A stretch of 64,000 bases of DNA from Pogona vitticeps (Eukaryota > Chordata > Lepidosauria > Squamata > Agamidae): NCBI RefSeq assembly GCF_051106095.1, contig NC_135784.1, positions 153,423,428-153,487,427 on the forward strand, in the 5' to 3' direction. Made by a program: the position numbers and the translations under genes. The notes below the pieces were generated by a model. The model saw only the letters and a program-made list of their open reading frames with translations. It did not search any database and had not been told where the DNA came from. Position 1 is the stretch's first letter. Each line of letters opens with the position of its first letter. This document shows positions 23,879-35,972 of this stretch, piece by piece.

Positions 23879-24012
23879 GGCTGAAATACAGTAATAAATC
23901 ACAACTACAGTAGGCCCATTGAATCACTGGGGATTTTGTGGGACAACATCTGTGTATGTTCCACTGATTCAGTGGGCTTACTCTAGTTGCAATTTACTAC
24001 TGCATTTCAGCC
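23879..24012. mobile_element. Palindromic MITE, GGCTGAAAT family
   Basis: Starts ggctgaaat and ends atttcagcc. The two halves are imperfect reverse complements around ctacagtaggcccattgaat and attcagtgggcttactctag. Relatives are at 25727-25858, 29229-29520, 54548-54765 and 58128-58335. Confidence 0.7.
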
Positions 24013-24280
24013 AATGAGTTACTTTAGAACTCTGACCTCTTCTCAAGATCATATTTAAAATTGTAGTTTAAATAATGACACACATTTAGCTTATATATCT
24101 AGTGATAATGTATTCTTTGAAACTTCCATTCCTTGAAACGTAGTACTGTAACAAACTGTATTGCAATTCATTGAAAAACTGTTGTCACTTTAAAAAAATC
24201 TTCATAGTTGCCTTGGCAAACGTAGAAGGTGTGTACTATTGTCTCATGGTGTTCTACAAAATGATGTGTGTTTCTTTTAG

Positions 24281-24378
24281 GCATCTTTGTCAGAAAGTGA
24301 GGATTCACAAGATTCCTCGGATAGCATAGACTCTTCACAGAAAGCTAGAGGTATTCTAGCACGCCGTCCATCTTATAG
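24281..24378 (+). CDS. ATF1: ATF1 coding exon 3, kinase-inducible domain
   Basis: The acceptor tcttttag precedes 24281 and the donor tatag/gtcagt follows. The exon encodes the acidic-serine stretch SLSESEDSQDSSDSID and then ILARRPSYR, the PKA/CaMK phosphorylation site that binds the CBP KIX domain in CREB family members (Ser63 in human ATF1, about Ser112 here because of exon 2). It ends in phase 2, splitting the Arg codon after Tyr. Confidence 0.95.
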
Positions 24379-24699
24379 GTCAGTAATGTATATGTAACAG
24401 TCACTTTGCAGTAATGGACAGGTGTTCTTACCAGTTTTACCTCATATGGCATCTATTACCCATTTTACCTCAGTCACTCCTGCTCTCCCCTCTCTAGGTT
24501 AAACAACTATAAAGGAGGTGTCGCAAGACTCGCCTTGCAAACCTTGCTTATTCACAAATTTTATTCAAGGTTCTTTTTTTAATCTTTAAAGCCTAAATGA
24601 TCTGTGACTAGATTGTTTCAGCAATTTTGTGCTTTTATGTAAGCCAGATGGATTATTTTATTCTCCCTCTGTGGCACTGCTTTATGCCTCATCATCATC

Positions 24700-25175
24700 A
24701 TCAGAATTTCATTTTGTGAGTAGGTATCAAACAAAGCCTTTTCAGTGATGATGTCCAGTATTTGGAATAGCTACCCATGTGAAGTCATCTTAGCTCAATC
24801 ATAGCTTATGTTTAGATGGTCAGTGAAGACTGCTTATGTGAGTTTTCCTAAATTTTGGAGAATACCTTCCTTGGACAGTTTTCTTGAGCTTACTTCCTCC
24901 CCCCCCCTTTTTTTTTTGGTTTAGTAGATCAAAATTGCTGTTTTTATTTCTCATGCATGTTGTCTCTATCTTTTGTTGTAAGCCCTTTTAAATATTTTAT
25001 AGAAAAAGAAATGATACATTCTGATCATTATTTATTAAATAAATAATGTGTAGTGTGCCTTCCCCCCATGGATTTTAGTTTTGTCTATTTTGAAAAGCCG
25101 CCCAGAGTGGTCGAATAGACCAGATGGGCGGGATATAAATCAAATATATAAATAAAATAAATAAAATAAATTGAT
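24700..25175 (+). mobile_element. L2-type LINE 3' end, diverged
   Basis: The first part translates roughly to the C-terminal end of the L2 reverse transcriptase (...AFSVMMSSIWNSYPCEV...). The tail reads gccgcccagagtggtc, gaccagatgggcggga, then an ATAA-rich tract, the same ending as the better copy at 53340-53812. It is truncated and non-coding. Confidence 0.7.
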
Positions 25176-25298
25176 ACATGGAATTATCTGCGGGAGTAGT
25201 ATTTGTACTATGTCTGTATCTATATTTATTTATTGGCATAGCTTTTTCATTAAACAATTAAATTTTAAAACATTACTTTACATAACAAGTGATTATCA

Positions 25299-25540
25299 TT
25301 AAGTGTGTTGCTTATATACCACTCCATAGCATTTAAGGCACTCTCTGGGCAGTTACAATTTAATTATCCAGGCTACACATTGCCCACCCCCCAAGTGAAT
25401 TGGGTACTCCATTTATCAACCTTGGAAGGATAAAAGGCTGAATCAACCTTGTGCTGGCTACCTAATTCCATTGGGATTGAACTTAGATCATGAGTATTGA
25501 CTGCAGTACTGCAGTTTCAACCACTGCAGCATGAGGCTCC
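25299..25540 (-). mobile_element. tRNA-derived SINE (CCTTGTGGCACAGTGG type)
   Basis: On the minus strand it has a tRNA-like head (cagtggttgaaactgcagta), a body with accttccgag-like words, and the end gcactatggagtggtatataagc. The better copy at 39302-39550 defines the family. This one is diverged. Confidence 0.75.
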
Positions 25541-25726
25541 TATTACTATTCTCCAGAAATATCCTCATACAGTATCAGTATTATAATAGATACAATAAAG
25601 TACTGTATTACACAGCGTACCTATTCAGTTGCTTAAGACATCCTTCCACAGTGATCTCTATTAACAAAAGGAGGGGCAGGGAATCTTCAAACCTCCTGCC
25701 ATATGAAGATCAAATATGGAAACTAT

Positions 25727-25858
25727 AGCTGAAATAGAATAGTAAATTGCAACTGGAGTTGGCCCATTGAATCACTGGAATGTACAGAGGAGTTAACTCA
25801 TCAAACCCTCACTGATTGACACACTAGTTGTGACATACTACTGATTCTCAGCCTTTAT
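25727..25858. mobile_element. Palindromic MITE, GGCTGAAAT family
   Basis: Starts agctgaaatagaatagtaaa and ends atactactgattctcagcc. It includes ttggcccattgaatcactgg, shared with 23879-24012. Diverged copy. Confidence 0.6.
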
Positions 25859-26124
25859 CTATATAAAATTGACTAGCTTGGTTAAATTCACCTCTCATGG
25901 TGAATGGGTTTCTCAGCTAATGACACCTGCCAACCCTGTTGTGCCACCTTTGGTGTGCATATATGACTTAATTTCCATAATTTTGCTACCTCTGAATGTG
26001 CTGCTATAAAAGAGAGAGGGTAATTTTGTATGGCATAGCTACTTGTTGCATTATTTATTCATTTAATCAGTTTTCTCTCTCTTTCTTTCTCAAAAAAATT
26101 ATATGTTTTATATGTTTATATAGA

Positions 26125-26250
26125 ACTGCTGAATAGCTCAGTGGCTGTGGAGCCAGAGGTTGGGAGTTCGATTCCCTTCTATGCCTCCTTTACAAGGACG
26201 GGATGATGATCCATAGGGTCCCTTCCAGCTCTGCAGTTCTCAGATGATGA
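26125..26250 (+). mobile_element. tRNA-derived SINE
   Basis: The head tagctcagtggctgtggagc and B-box-like ttgggagttcgattccc are followed by ccatagggtcccttccagct and a GAT-rich end. Same family as 853-1016. A second diverged SINE/MIR-like piece (about 26255-26365, ctggcccaaggtagcacaga) follows. Confidence 0.75.
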
Positions 26251-26468
26251 TGATGATTGGCTAAGAGAGAGTGACTGGCCCAAGGTAGCACAGAGAGTGC
26301 CATGGCTCTCTGAACACGAAAACCCCAGTCTTGCAAGTCCTAGTTCACCATTCTAACCACTGTCCTCAAAAAGGGTTGCTGCAGTTTGTTGATGTGTCGT
26401 GTCTGAAATTTCTTAAAAGATGTTTGATCAAAATGCTATTGAACACACTGTGTGTGTGTATACACAAA

Positions 26469-26471
<3 letters not shown>

Positions 26472-26515
<44 letters not shown>
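26472..26515. repeat. (CA)n microsatellite
   Basis: About 22 tandem CA units in the intron between ATF1 coding exons 3 and 4, adjoining a shorter GT-rich stretch upstream. Confidence 0.97.
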
Positions 26516-26517
<2 letters not shown>

Positions 26518-26702
26518 AAGCTTAAGCAGTGGTCCTTTAATTGAGGCTGATACAGTTCTGAATGGTCATGTAGGTCACATCAGTTCCCTAAAAATTTGCA
26601 GTATTTTCTCCCAAACTTTCTTTAACCGCCGCCCCGAATCCCCATGTACTTTTGCTGCACATATAAGATAGTGTCTGTTTCATAGCTTCCTTCAATTGTA
26701 TA

Positions 26703-27254
26703 CAGTAGGATTGCAGTATCCACAGAGGATCAGTTTGCAGCCCGCCCACCCCCCGCATGCAGGAAACCAAGGATAATAGTGAACCCTATTAGAGATGGGG
26801 GTATTCGTGTGCAAATATCCCCACACAACTGGACTTAACAAGAGTCTGGCCCCTGGGACCGGGCCGTCCACTCACGCATCCTGTTGTGGCAGTGACACCC
26901 CCCCCATCTTTCCAGTCGCGCCTGGGCTGCCTCTCCCCACTCGGCTGGCCACTCCAGGCAGGGGGAGGGAGGACGAGTCTCCCTGCCCGGCTGCCGAGTG
27001 TCCAGCCAAGAGAGCGGCAGCCCAGATGCAACTGGAAGGACAAGCAGGATCAGCGCTGCAGTAGACCCTGAGGCCAGTCTGTCATTAAGTCCAGCTGTGT
27101 GGACTTAACCGTATATATAGACACAGTCTCTGGTTCCCTCTAGTAGTCAGTCCTGGTAATACACCTTAGAAACACATCATTTCGGGGTGTGTGTGGATAT
27201 TTAATAGATAAGAAACTGCAGATATTGATGCTGTGGATAGAGGGTGTCCTACTG
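26703..27254. mobile_element. Tigger-like MITE, second family (552 bp)
   Basis: The ends cagtaggattgcagtatccac and the inverse of tggatagagggtgtcctactg pair as inverted repeats, with TA at the left flank. This is the CAGTAGGA...TATCCAC type, distinct from the CAGTGGTGCC type; a one-ended relative is at 51044. The GC-rich middle (26830-27060) may be a separate nested insertion. No transposase is seen. Confidence 0.65.
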
Positions 27255-27593
27255 TGTAGAGGTTTTAATCAGTATGATAGGCCTCTGAACATGTACAGAG
27301 GTGCAACGTTGTTGTGCTGTTCTGGTCTATAATGTAGGTATGCTGTTTACTTTTTTTCATAGCTATTCCAATATTTATCCTTCGTTATTGGTCTTCAATT
27401 TTCAAATGCGTCCCTTAACTTTGAAATGCTCCTGATTCCAAATATTACATGTTCCATATTTGCTTTAAATGTGCAAAAAGACAGTAGAGAAGAGGTGGTT
27501 GGAGTGAAAGAGTTATGCACTTAATTCTATCCTCTTTTTGGAAATGACATTTTCCAGCAACATGTGCCTCATCTCTTTTGTTATTTTTTACAG

Positions 27594-27724
27594 GAAAATT
27601 TTGAATGATCTTTCTTCTGAAGGTACACGAGATAGGAAAGGAGATGAAGCAAATCCTGGTGACTCTGCTATCGCCACTATGCCTGTCACTACACCTGTTT
27701 ACCAAACCAGCACTGGACAATATA
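27594..27724 (+). CDS. ATF1: ATF1 coding exon 4, end of KID and linker
   Basis: The acceptor ttttacag is followed by 131 nt encoding (R)KILNDLSSEGTRDRKGDEA to VYQTSTGQY, then the donor gtatgt. The KILNDLSSE part completes the KIX-binding helix and is nearly identical across the family (human ATF1 KILKDLSSE). The exon is entered in phase 2 and left in phase 1. Confidence 0.94.
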
Positions 27725-28339
27725 GTATGTACCATTAATAAATGTTTGCACTGAACATTCTGCAACTGACTGGAATTGGATGTAAAGTTAAATGTGCTGT
27801 TAATCTCAGGCCAGGCCAAAATATTTTGCTGCCTGTTGCAAAGCTACAAATGGTGCTGCCTGCTTAGTCAAGGTGAATATTATTCAAGGTTAGCCAAGTT
27901 ACTTCAGCACAGGAGGGAAAAATGCCACAAATACCTCCCCGTACTCTGGCAGTAGGGTTGTAAGAATGACAAATTAAAGACTAATTGTCTACCCTTACTC
28001 TTCGTCATGGGAGGGCCGCCCCTGTATTGGTCTCAAAATACTGCTATTTTGGTCCCTTCTGGAACTGTTTCTTTTTCTTTCTGGGAATTATTTCTCTTTC
28101 CTTCTCATGCTAAAAAAATCTTCAATCCATCAATCTAGCACTGGAAGGAAGAGAATGTTTGTATTCATTATATTTGGCAAGGGAAGGTGTAAATTTCAAA
28201 ATGAATTAAGTTGTTCATAGGCAAGGGAATGTGTTTAGTACAAGATTCCTTCAGCAGCTGCGCAAGGAGGAAGAGCGTGTTCTTTGTGATGTAAAGATTG
28301 CTGTGCATCTCCCCTGATTTGTTCTTTCTTACCTCAAAG

Positions 28340-28504
28340 TTGCCATTGCCCCGAACGGACCATTACAGCTGAGCAGCCCAGGTGCAGAGGGAGTGCAGGG
28401 TTTGCAGACGTTTACAAATGCTGGTGGGACTCCCCTGTTGCAGTATGTCCAGACATCTGATGGCCAACAGATACTTGTGCCAAGCAACCAGGTGGTAGTG
28501 CAGA
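28340..28504 (+). CDS. ATF1: ATF1 coding exon 5, Q2 activation domain
   Basis: The acceptor tcaaag and donor gtaagt enclose 165 nt encoding (I)AIAPNGPLQLSSPGAEGVQG to ILVPSNQVVVQ. The glutamine- and hydrophobic-rich composition and the block TSDGQQILVPSNQVVVQ match the constitutive Q2/TAFII-contacting domain of CREB and ATF1. A few residues present in human ATF1 between VQGLQT and LQYAQ are missing here. Confidence 0.94.
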
Positions 28505-29228
28505 GTAAGTATCCCCTTCAAGGAATTCAGAATCGTTAGTATCTTCTCTGTGCATTTTTGAGTTTCTAAAGGTTGGTTCTTATTTCACTTTTTATACTCT
28601 GGTACCAGTTTTTTCCCCCACTACAGGATAACTCCAATATTGGATTCTGATTCCTACAATTTCCTCTCACATAGAGGCTATTTGGCTATACGTAATCAGC
28701 ACCCTTCAAACTACATGCATGGTAGTTTTTTGGGTTGTTGCTTTTTTTAAATACTTCTGACTTCAATGGTGATTCAGAAAATGTTGAGAAACGTTTTTAT
28801 GCTGGCATTTTCTAGCACAGTTCAAATTAATTTCCAGTATTGCCATGGCTTATACTCTGTTTTTCTGCAACATTAGTGTTTCAGATTTGTTTACTGTATA
28901 TGTCTGCATTTTTAAGGGTCTGATTTGAATCTTGTAATTAGACTTAAAAATAAAATGAACTTGTGGACTGTGGCATACACCTACAAACCATTTGTGTTTG
29001 TAATATTCGCATGCATAGGCAGGAACTGGGGTGATAGCCTTATACTACATGTGTCACAGCTGAGGACAATTTTCAAAGGAAAGCTGGCTGTGTGAAGTAT
29101 TGCATATATAAAGGGGCTTTTTATGTGTCAGGTTTTTTGTTTGCTTCCTTATTCGCTTGGGAAATATCACTTTTAAACTGGACGTAAGACACTGCTTAAA
29201 AAGCAGCCAGCTACAGTGAATTATGAAT

Positions 29229-29520
29229 TATTGGTTGAAATCCTATTGCTTAGCATAGTTAAGTCACACTAGAGTAGGCCCATTGAATCAGTGGGGTGAG
29301 TCAACTCCTCTTTAAGTGCCATTGAGTCAAATGGGCCTGCTCTAGTAACTCATAACCAGAGTAAGTTGCAATTAACTTAGTTCCACTTTAACCAATGGAA
29401 CGTTTGGGGTAGTTGACTCACCAGATTCTTTCTACATGTACTGATATACTCTACACATGCTGATTCAATAGGCCTACTCTAGTGCAACTTACTACAATAA
29501 GCAACAGGATTTCAGCTAGT
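29229..29520. mobile_element. Palindromic MITE, GGCTGAAAT family, longest copy
   Basis: Starts ggttgaaatcctattgctta and ends aagcaacaggatttcagct. Both arms carry cactagagtaggcccattga and its inverse. It is nearly symmetrical and lies before ATF1 coding exon 6. Confidence 0.75.
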
Positions 29521-29738
29521 ATTTTACAGTTACAAGTATGTATTTTGTTATTACTTTAAGCTGTTTTGTCACAGTAGATTCTGAAGGGAAAGAACCAAAA
29601 AACAGTTCTAAAACCAATATCCAATCTATACATGCATGCTTGGTATTTCTGTGTCTTTGCCTCAGTACAAAATATAAAATGACTATCTTTCTGAAGAGTT
29701 CTTCCATTACTGTGTTTTTTACCCTGGTTCTTCAACAG

Positions 29739-29898
29739 CTGCATCAGGTGATATGCAGACATATCAGATACGCAGTACACCGACCACCTCTTCCCTCCCA
29801 CAGACTGTTGTTATGACGTCTCCGGTCTCCTTGACATCCCAGTCAACGAAAACAGATGATCCACAATTGAAACGGGAAATTCGACTGATGAAGAACAG
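29739..29898 (+). CDS. ATF1: ATF1 coding exon 6, linker to basic region
   Basis: The acceptor ttcaacag and donor aacag/gtattt enclose 160 nt encoding (T)ASGDMQTYQIRSTPTTS through KTDDPQLKREIRLMKN. It closely follows human ATF1 (ASGDMQTYQIRTTPSATS...KTDDPQLKREIRLMKN), including the start of the DNA-binding basic region. KTDDPQLKRE is an ATF1-type spelling; CREB1 reads EEAARKRE. Confidence 0.95.
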
Positions 29899-30407
29899 GT
29901 ATTTATTTTCTCAGTTGCTGCTAGAGTTAGCCAGATGATTTTACTTTTAATTTAACTTGTGGCTACAGATATATTAGCATTAGAGTTATGTAATTTGTTT
30001 TACTTTTATTATGTTTCATATTTTCCCTTCCAATTAAATGGTTAGTTAAACACTGCCCCCTACACTTGACTCTCTTCGTTATATTAGCATTTTGTTTAGC
30101 AACATTGTCTAAGAAAAAAAACGTGAAAGGGGTTTTTATTTAAACAAAAGGGATTTTTCTTTTAATATTTTTAATATTTTCAGAACATGAATAAGTGCAT
30201 CAGTGGATACTGATCTTACAGATAAAGGTGTCCTATTGTACTACACACAAACATAATTAAAATATTTACTCTAATCATTGAAATGATCATGGCAGCTATC
30301 ACCTCAAGACAAACCTTAGTTACGATAGAAAAGTGGACAATGTTACTGTTCCCAAACTACTTTTACTTCTATGTGGAAATTCATAAAATTTTGCTTTTGC
30401 ATTTCAG

Positions 30408-30552
30408 AGAAGCAGCTCGGGAATGCCGTAGAAAGAAGAAAGAATATGTCAAATGTCTTGAAAATCGAGTTGCTGTTCTTGAAAACCAGAACAAAACTTT
30501 AATTGAAGAACTAAAAACATTGAAAGATCTTTATTGCCATAAAAATGTGTAA
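30408..30552 (+). CDS. ATF1: ATF1 coding exon 7, basic region, leucine zipper and stop
   Basis: The acceptor atttcag precedes 30408. The exon encodes (R)EAARECRRKKKEYVKCLEN and the zipper heptads through LKDLYCHKNV, then TAA. REAARECRRKKKEY is the DNA-contacting basic region of CREB/ATF1, and the zipper leucines mediate dimerisation. The open frame extends upstream into the intron, but the acceptor and family alignment set the exon start here. Confidence 0.96.
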
Positions 30553-32615
30553 GGAAAAGAAAACATACTTTTCAGAAATATCAGAATTCTGGTGGGAATC
30601 TTTCACATCAACATTTACAAAATTAAAGTGAAAGCTCAAAAATGCATCTCTTCTCAAATTCTACAATTTAAAAAAGACAGCAAAGATTTCATTTAGGACA
30701 TGCTTGTTGGTATTGTACAAAAAGGAGGCATGAAGAGTTCCACCCGCACAACTGGAATCGTACGTTTAATCAGGAGAAATGGACATGTATGTTCTGTCAA
30801 TCAAGAATGGAGCTTCTTGAACTGCAGTTGGATATTTAAATGCTTAACACTCAATTGCAGTTCATTGCAAAACAGCTGAATCTTTTGCCTTAAGCTGTAA
30901 ATTTCTATCAACGTATTTAACCAGCATAGTTTCAAATTTGTTAAATCTTTGATATACAGTTTTCTTAAGCACCCTTCACTTTAGGGCTCTTCTCTGCAAG
31001 GTAGATGCACAGGTGACAACAGATTTGGCCCTCAACCATCCACATGTTGAATTGTACAACTGCAGTGTGAATCCATGTATGACAGCAAATGCTGTATCCA
31101 CGTGCCTAGAAATCCTGTTTGCTCAAGGCCTTGCTTGCATGGAGCCCAGCTCCCTCTAGCTATGCTGCTTTTGATCACCTGTGTGGTCAGGTTACGCAAA
31201 GCAAAGACTCTTAAAGTAAGAGGGATTTTCAGTTATTTGTATGTAAATATTTTTGCTTCAAATTGTAAATTTTAATTTGTGTGTTGAGAAGATAAAGGCC
31301 ACTACTTCACTAGATATTTGCTTTTAACAGACAATTTAATTTGCTTTAAAAGTGCATTACATTTATCAGTGTTGGTAAAGGCAGAGACACATGGATATGA
31401 TCATGAAAAATTCTTGAAGAGTAGATGATGTATCAGTACTGATACCAATGTTTTGATACTTTTATATGACAAGTGTTTCTGGATGTTCAAAGGGTTATTT
31501 GTGTTTGTCTGATCACTGGATAGAAAAAAAATCTTTTCAGATAAACATAAATGATTGTTTCAAGAGAGCCAGTGTTACACGTTGTTTGAAGAGCCTGCTC
31601 TAGTTGCATAGAAATTCTAAATTCTTAAGCTCAGCCCCTCTTTTAAACAAAAATGAAGTTAAAATTACATACCAAAGGTAAAATCTAGTGTTTCTAATTT
31701 ATATATATATAGTTACTAAATTACAAGACTGCATTTGTAAACTATTTGTTGATCAAATTTGTTGAAATTCCAGATTTTATAAGGAAGTAATCCAGTTGAA
31801 TTAGACAGCCTGATATATTTTTTATAAGTGAAATATTACCTCTAGAAATTCTATAATTCAGTTTTTATGGGTATTTTATATGTTTATACAGTTTTAGTAA
31901 ACATATTTTCCCTCTCTCTGATATAAAAGCTTATATTTTTATGAGGTGCTCAAGAAAATTAAGATCTATTTCTATACATTTGGCATAATTTTAAAAGAAA
32001 ATCAAGAATATTTTTGAGAAAGTTGTTTAGCATTGTTCACAGAAAAATGAATGACTAATTGCATTCACTATAAAATATGAGGGATAATGATAATCTATTT
32101 GTTTCTAGTTTTCCACAAATCTTAAAGGTTTTTTTGATACCTGCTAGATTCTTAAGTACACAATTAAGATTAAATCAACAAATGTAGCCTTATTTTTGTT
32201 AATACCGAATCATTCCAATTGTGCCCTTCAAATGTTGCCATTTAATATATTTAAATAAGATATTAAGGGCGAGAATATATGTATTTGTTGTGATAGTGCA
32301 GCCTTGTTACATATACTGGACAGTTTTGAGATTATTGTGAGATTATTTTGGAAATTACATCATTCCACAGCAAATCTGATTAAATCATTCTTTCTCATAC
32401 TGAATTTGTTGTCACATTCCTTGGAGTTGAGTAACAAAATGGTGCTTCCCAGATACAGTAATTTCTGGATACGCTTAAGCTTTCTCCAATGTACATGAAG
32501 ATCTCTGCAATCTACAAGCATGTTTGTTGGTGAGAGCCACAGAATACCAAATTTATTCTCTCCACAAATTTGTCTCTGTGAAGTGATTTAATAAACGAAG
32601 CCAAAGCACCGAGTT
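30553..32615 (+). other. ATF1: Probable ATF1 3' untranslated region
   Basis: The stretch after the stop is AT-rich and free of recognisable repeats, unlike the introns. The AATAAA at 32590-32595 is the best candidate end signal, which would give a 3' UTR of about 2 kb. An ATTAAA near 30624 is a possible earlier site. The true end is not determined by sequence alone. Confidence 0.5.
32590..32595 (+). terminator. Candidate ATF1 polyadenylation signal AATAAA
   Basis: A canonical hexamer lies about 2.04 kb after the ATF1 stop codon, at the right-hand end of the repeat-free AT-rich block. Position and context support it; no downstream GU element was assessed in detail. Confidence 0.4.
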
Positions 32616-33249
32616 TGGAAGACCTGAGCAGGACTGGTAATGACAGACTCTCCTGTAGGTCAGTAATTTATAGTAGCACCAAAAATCAGAAACAAATTGT
32701 CAGCTCCCTCCCCCAGCAAATTTACTGAGCTCAATGAAGCTTTAATAATCCAGTCTCCAAGAGGCGAAGGGCGCATGTATTTCCCATTCTTTATTTTTAA
32801 ATCCCAAGCCCTATATGCTGCAAATGTTACATGTTTTGACCACTGTGGAGCTATTCAGCACTCTGCATGGTCTAAAGCATGCTGACAGGAGTGAAATTAG
32901 GGTGAGCAAGGGGGGGGATACATATTTCCTATTCTCATTTTCCCCCTATGACTTGGGGATATAGTGGTAATCTTCCACTCTCCCAGTGACATACTGTGCT
33001 GATCAGGGCTGGGCAAGCAACTTCCTGTTCATCTGATCACAGCAAACAACACAACAAGACAATGGTACCTTACTGCTGGACTGCCAGCATTCTGGCCTAC
33101 GAGACAGGGAGATGACTGATTTGGTACCACAGTACAGCAGTCCTGCACTGTGGTGTGTGTATCTTTCTAATTATTTATATATCACCACCCCAGCCACAAA
33201 GGGAACTCCCAGGGTGTGAGTGGGGTGCTGATTATTGAACTATAATTAA

Positions 33250-34085
33250 CCTCAGTCCAGGGATGGGGACTCGTGACTCGGTGTCAAGTCTGACTTAAGT
33301 TGCACCAGCAACCTCACACTCAACTTGGTTGCTTTTTAAAAAAAAAAGACTTGGACTCAACCTATTTTTCCAAGTTGCCTTTTCAAGTCCCTAGCCCACA
33401 CACTCTCCCTCTCCCTCCCTCCTTCCTGGCAATCAATAAACAATACTTGTGGAAGAAGCGCTGGGAAGGACACAGAGGAACACACTCCCACGGTTGCCCT
33501 CCTTGCTCCCTAGCCCCTCCTAGCAGTTGAGCAAGAGCCTTGCACCCAGACGCATGAACACCGGAGGCCTCCACAGCAGTTGCCAAGGGACACACAAATC
33601 CAAGCTGGCAGCCGCTGTTGTTGGCACTATCACCAGTGGCCGTTCCTGCCCAGCTGGGGCAGGGAGGAGCAACGGGGCCAACATGGAAGTGGACATAGAT
33701 GATAAGGGGAGAAAGGGGATGGTAGTGGTCATGGGAGGGGGGAATTTTCATTTGAATTTCTAGGTTTCTTCTGGCAGGTTGCGTGGGAAAGGGGGAGCAC
33801 GCATACCCAGGGACTGGTTCAGTTGAAAGACTGCCTGCCTATCCTGCTTTCTCTCTCTCTTTCTCCCCCCCCCCCGGAAAAAATCTTTTGATTTGTGGAG
33901 GAAGAGTGTTTTTCAGGCAGTAAACAGCCAAGGAGCCAAGGAAGCAACACAGTTTTTTTTTAACCTTACTGGGATTTTTGGGGGGATTACAACTCTCAGA
34001 ATTCCCCAGGTGGGGACTTGCGACTTGGATTTGGGACACGGACTCTAAGACTCGGACTCAGACTTACCAACATCTCTGCCTCAAT
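33250..34085. mobile_element. Possible non-autonomous DNA transposon, ACTCG-rich ends
   Basis: Left end cagggatggggactcgtgact; right end, inverted, cagagatgttggtaagtctg. Both ends are dense in GACTC/GACTT words. The middle (33400-33880) is GC-rich with no recognisable transposase. Ends and duplication are not sharp, so class (hAT-like?) is a guess. Confidence 0.45.
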
Positions 34086-35306
34086 CCAAAACAAGCACGC
34101 AATACTACTAGTTTCCTTTTCTGTAAATAATTTTTATGTAAAAGCTTGTGACTTTTGACTTTAAATCTGACAAGGGCATATACCACAAAAAGTCTCAGGC
34201 ATGGGGATTCTGTGCTATTCATGCACAATCCAGTTATATGCAGATACCCAGACAGCTATGCTGTTTCTATTGTGAAACCAGTTTTCAACAGTGCTTCATG
34301 ACATTGTTCATATGGAGGCAAACATAAACTGTTTCACCTGCAGGCATCTAGTGTTGCTTCTTATATTTGGGACCAATAACAGCTAAATGTTAACAAAGTA
34401 CCTCCCAGACCTGGGATAATGATGTAACTATTTGTGTGCACTGGTCATACTAGTTGCTCACCTATCTTGTAATAGTTATAGAGTAATGGAAGCCAAAATC
34501 CAAATATCTGATTTATACCTGTCTAAGGAAAGTTGCGTAAGTCTTGATGACAAATTGTTGCTCAGTTATAAGGTGATGGTCACGTGCCTGATTGTGCAAT
34601 GAGGCACATGCCAGGAAACACATTATGAGGAATTAGGCAAATTAACTTGCACACAGCAGCAATAGGATTTGGGCTGTAGATTCCGTTATTGTTAACTATG
34701 GTTGTCACTTCAGTATTTAGATGGTTAAATCTCTGGACCTCACCAGTAACTCATAATTCAATCAGGAATGGATATGGATGTTGAGGGTCTGTGAGTTCTG
34801 TTCTATTCAGACACTTAAAACATGGTACTCTGTGCTCAGTGTTCTTTCATTCTAGATATTGGGATTTGCATGAAATTGGTACATCTGACAATTGCAGTAA
34901 AAAAATAACCAAACAGATCCCACAAAGATGGAACCAATTGTGAGCAAATGCTGACAGGCTCAATGTGTGTAAAATGAACAATTATATCCCCTCCCCTCGG
35001 TCTCTATTGCTTGGGAATACGAGATCTGAAGAAATACCACATACTAACATTTGAATTCCAAATATGCTCTCTGCATAGAAATGAAATATATATTTTGTTT
35101 TAAAGTGCAATGGCAACATCTCATATTTGTCATGTAGACCTTCTCTATATTGTACTACACAAGCGATTTGACAGGAAAGCAAAGAACAGGATTATATGGC
35201 ATGTTGTAAAAATAATAGATTGTGCTAAATGTACTTGTTACACCATGAACTAATAATTTTGAAAAGCAATTTGAGGTCATTCCAGAACAATGGAGGTTTT
35301 TCTTTT
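34086..35306. other. Intergenic region between the convergent ATF1 and protease genes
   Basis: No open frame with recognisable similarity and no sharply bounded repeat was found. The region lies just downstream of the 3' ends of both genes, so the protease polyadenylation signal should be near its right edge. Confidence 0.5.
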
Positions 35307-35552
35307 TCACAGAACATTATGGAAAATTACCCACTGTACAATCAAGAAGATGAGAACACGTGGAACCTTCATAGTGGAGGCTTTGTCAAATAGAATAGCT
35401 TGTGAATTTATCCAGCTTCTGTAATGGGCAGTGCGTACATAAATTCCTGGAAGTTTTGGCCGGCCACAACCAAAACCAAAGCTGGTGATTCCTATCAGGT
35501 AGTATTTGGTGGCATCTGGGAAATAGCACATGAGAGGTCCCCCACTGTCTCC
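35307..35552 (-). CDS. TMPRSS12: TMPRSS12-like copy 1, exon 5 (catalytic Ser, C-terminal tail)
   Basis: The acceptor gttccag precedes [20 protein letters not shown], then [19 protein letters not shown] and SWINSQ, then a hydrophobic tail, and TGA. The Ser is in GDSGG. SFGFGC keeps the glycines that line the S1 entrance. The hydrophobic end resembles a GPI-attachment or single-pass membrane signal, as in several testis serine proteases. Confidence 0.94.
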   Translation of the reverse strand, partial: GDSGGPLMCYFPDATKYYLIGITSFGFGCGRPKLPGIYVRTAHYRSWINSQAILFDKASTMKVPRVLIFLIVQWVIFHNVL

Positions 35553-35972
35553 CTGGAACATAAAACACACAACAAATGGCTGAAGTTGTATACTGCCCAG
35601 AATATTGCATTGCACTAAAGCGGCAGTATAGAAGTCTAATAAATAAATAATAAATAGATTAAGTGCTGCTTGTCTTATTTCAAAGCATTTGGATGTACTG
35701 CAAGCAAGTAAGTGTTACGATATGCCTCTCATAAACTGTCAGAAGAAAAGACTGCTTTCTCTTGAACTCTAAACTGGGTAATTCTGCTTTGGTTAGACCG
35801 TAGAAGCAGGTCGATCCAATATGTGGACAATGCTGTAACCGCAATTATGTGCACACTACTCTTGAGAAGAGTAATGCTCACCTGTTTGATACACGACACA
35901 GTTTATATCACCGTTTGATATAACATCTACACAATAGCATGCATTACAATAAAACAATTCATCTCTGCTTAC

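Larger units (their letters stand above)
2282..30552 (+). other. ATF1: ATF1 gene, coding span (7 coding exons)
   Basis: The exons join at 2282-2389, 8832-8966, 24281-24378, 27594-27724, 28340-28504, 29739-29898 and 30408-30552, all with GT-AG introns and matching phases. The product is 313 residues; human ATF1 has 271. ATF1 is a nuclear CREB/CREM-family factor that binds cAMP response elements as a dimer and recruits CBP/p300 when PKA phosphorylates its kinase-inducible domain. Domains in order: N-terminal leader (1-36), Q1-like exon (37-81), KID with the PKA motif RRPSY (Ser about 112), glutamine-rich Q2-like region, then basic region and leucine zipper (about 257-313). The ending YCHKNV lies between human ATF1 (YSNKSV) and CREB1 (YCHKSD). 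Assignment to ATF1 rather than CREB1 or CREM rests on the short leader and the TMPRSS12-like neighbours. Introns 1 and 2 are loaded with retrotransposons. Confidence 0.93.

Noticed and set aside
26472-26515. Regular short repeats, possible array
   Set aside because: Simple CA dinucleotide microsatellite with no spacers, and the genome is a vertebrate; not CRISPR.
29538-29816. Open frame running into ATF1 exon 6 from upstream
   Set aside because: It reads a different frame from the exon, and the acceptor at 29738 and the family alignment define the true exon.
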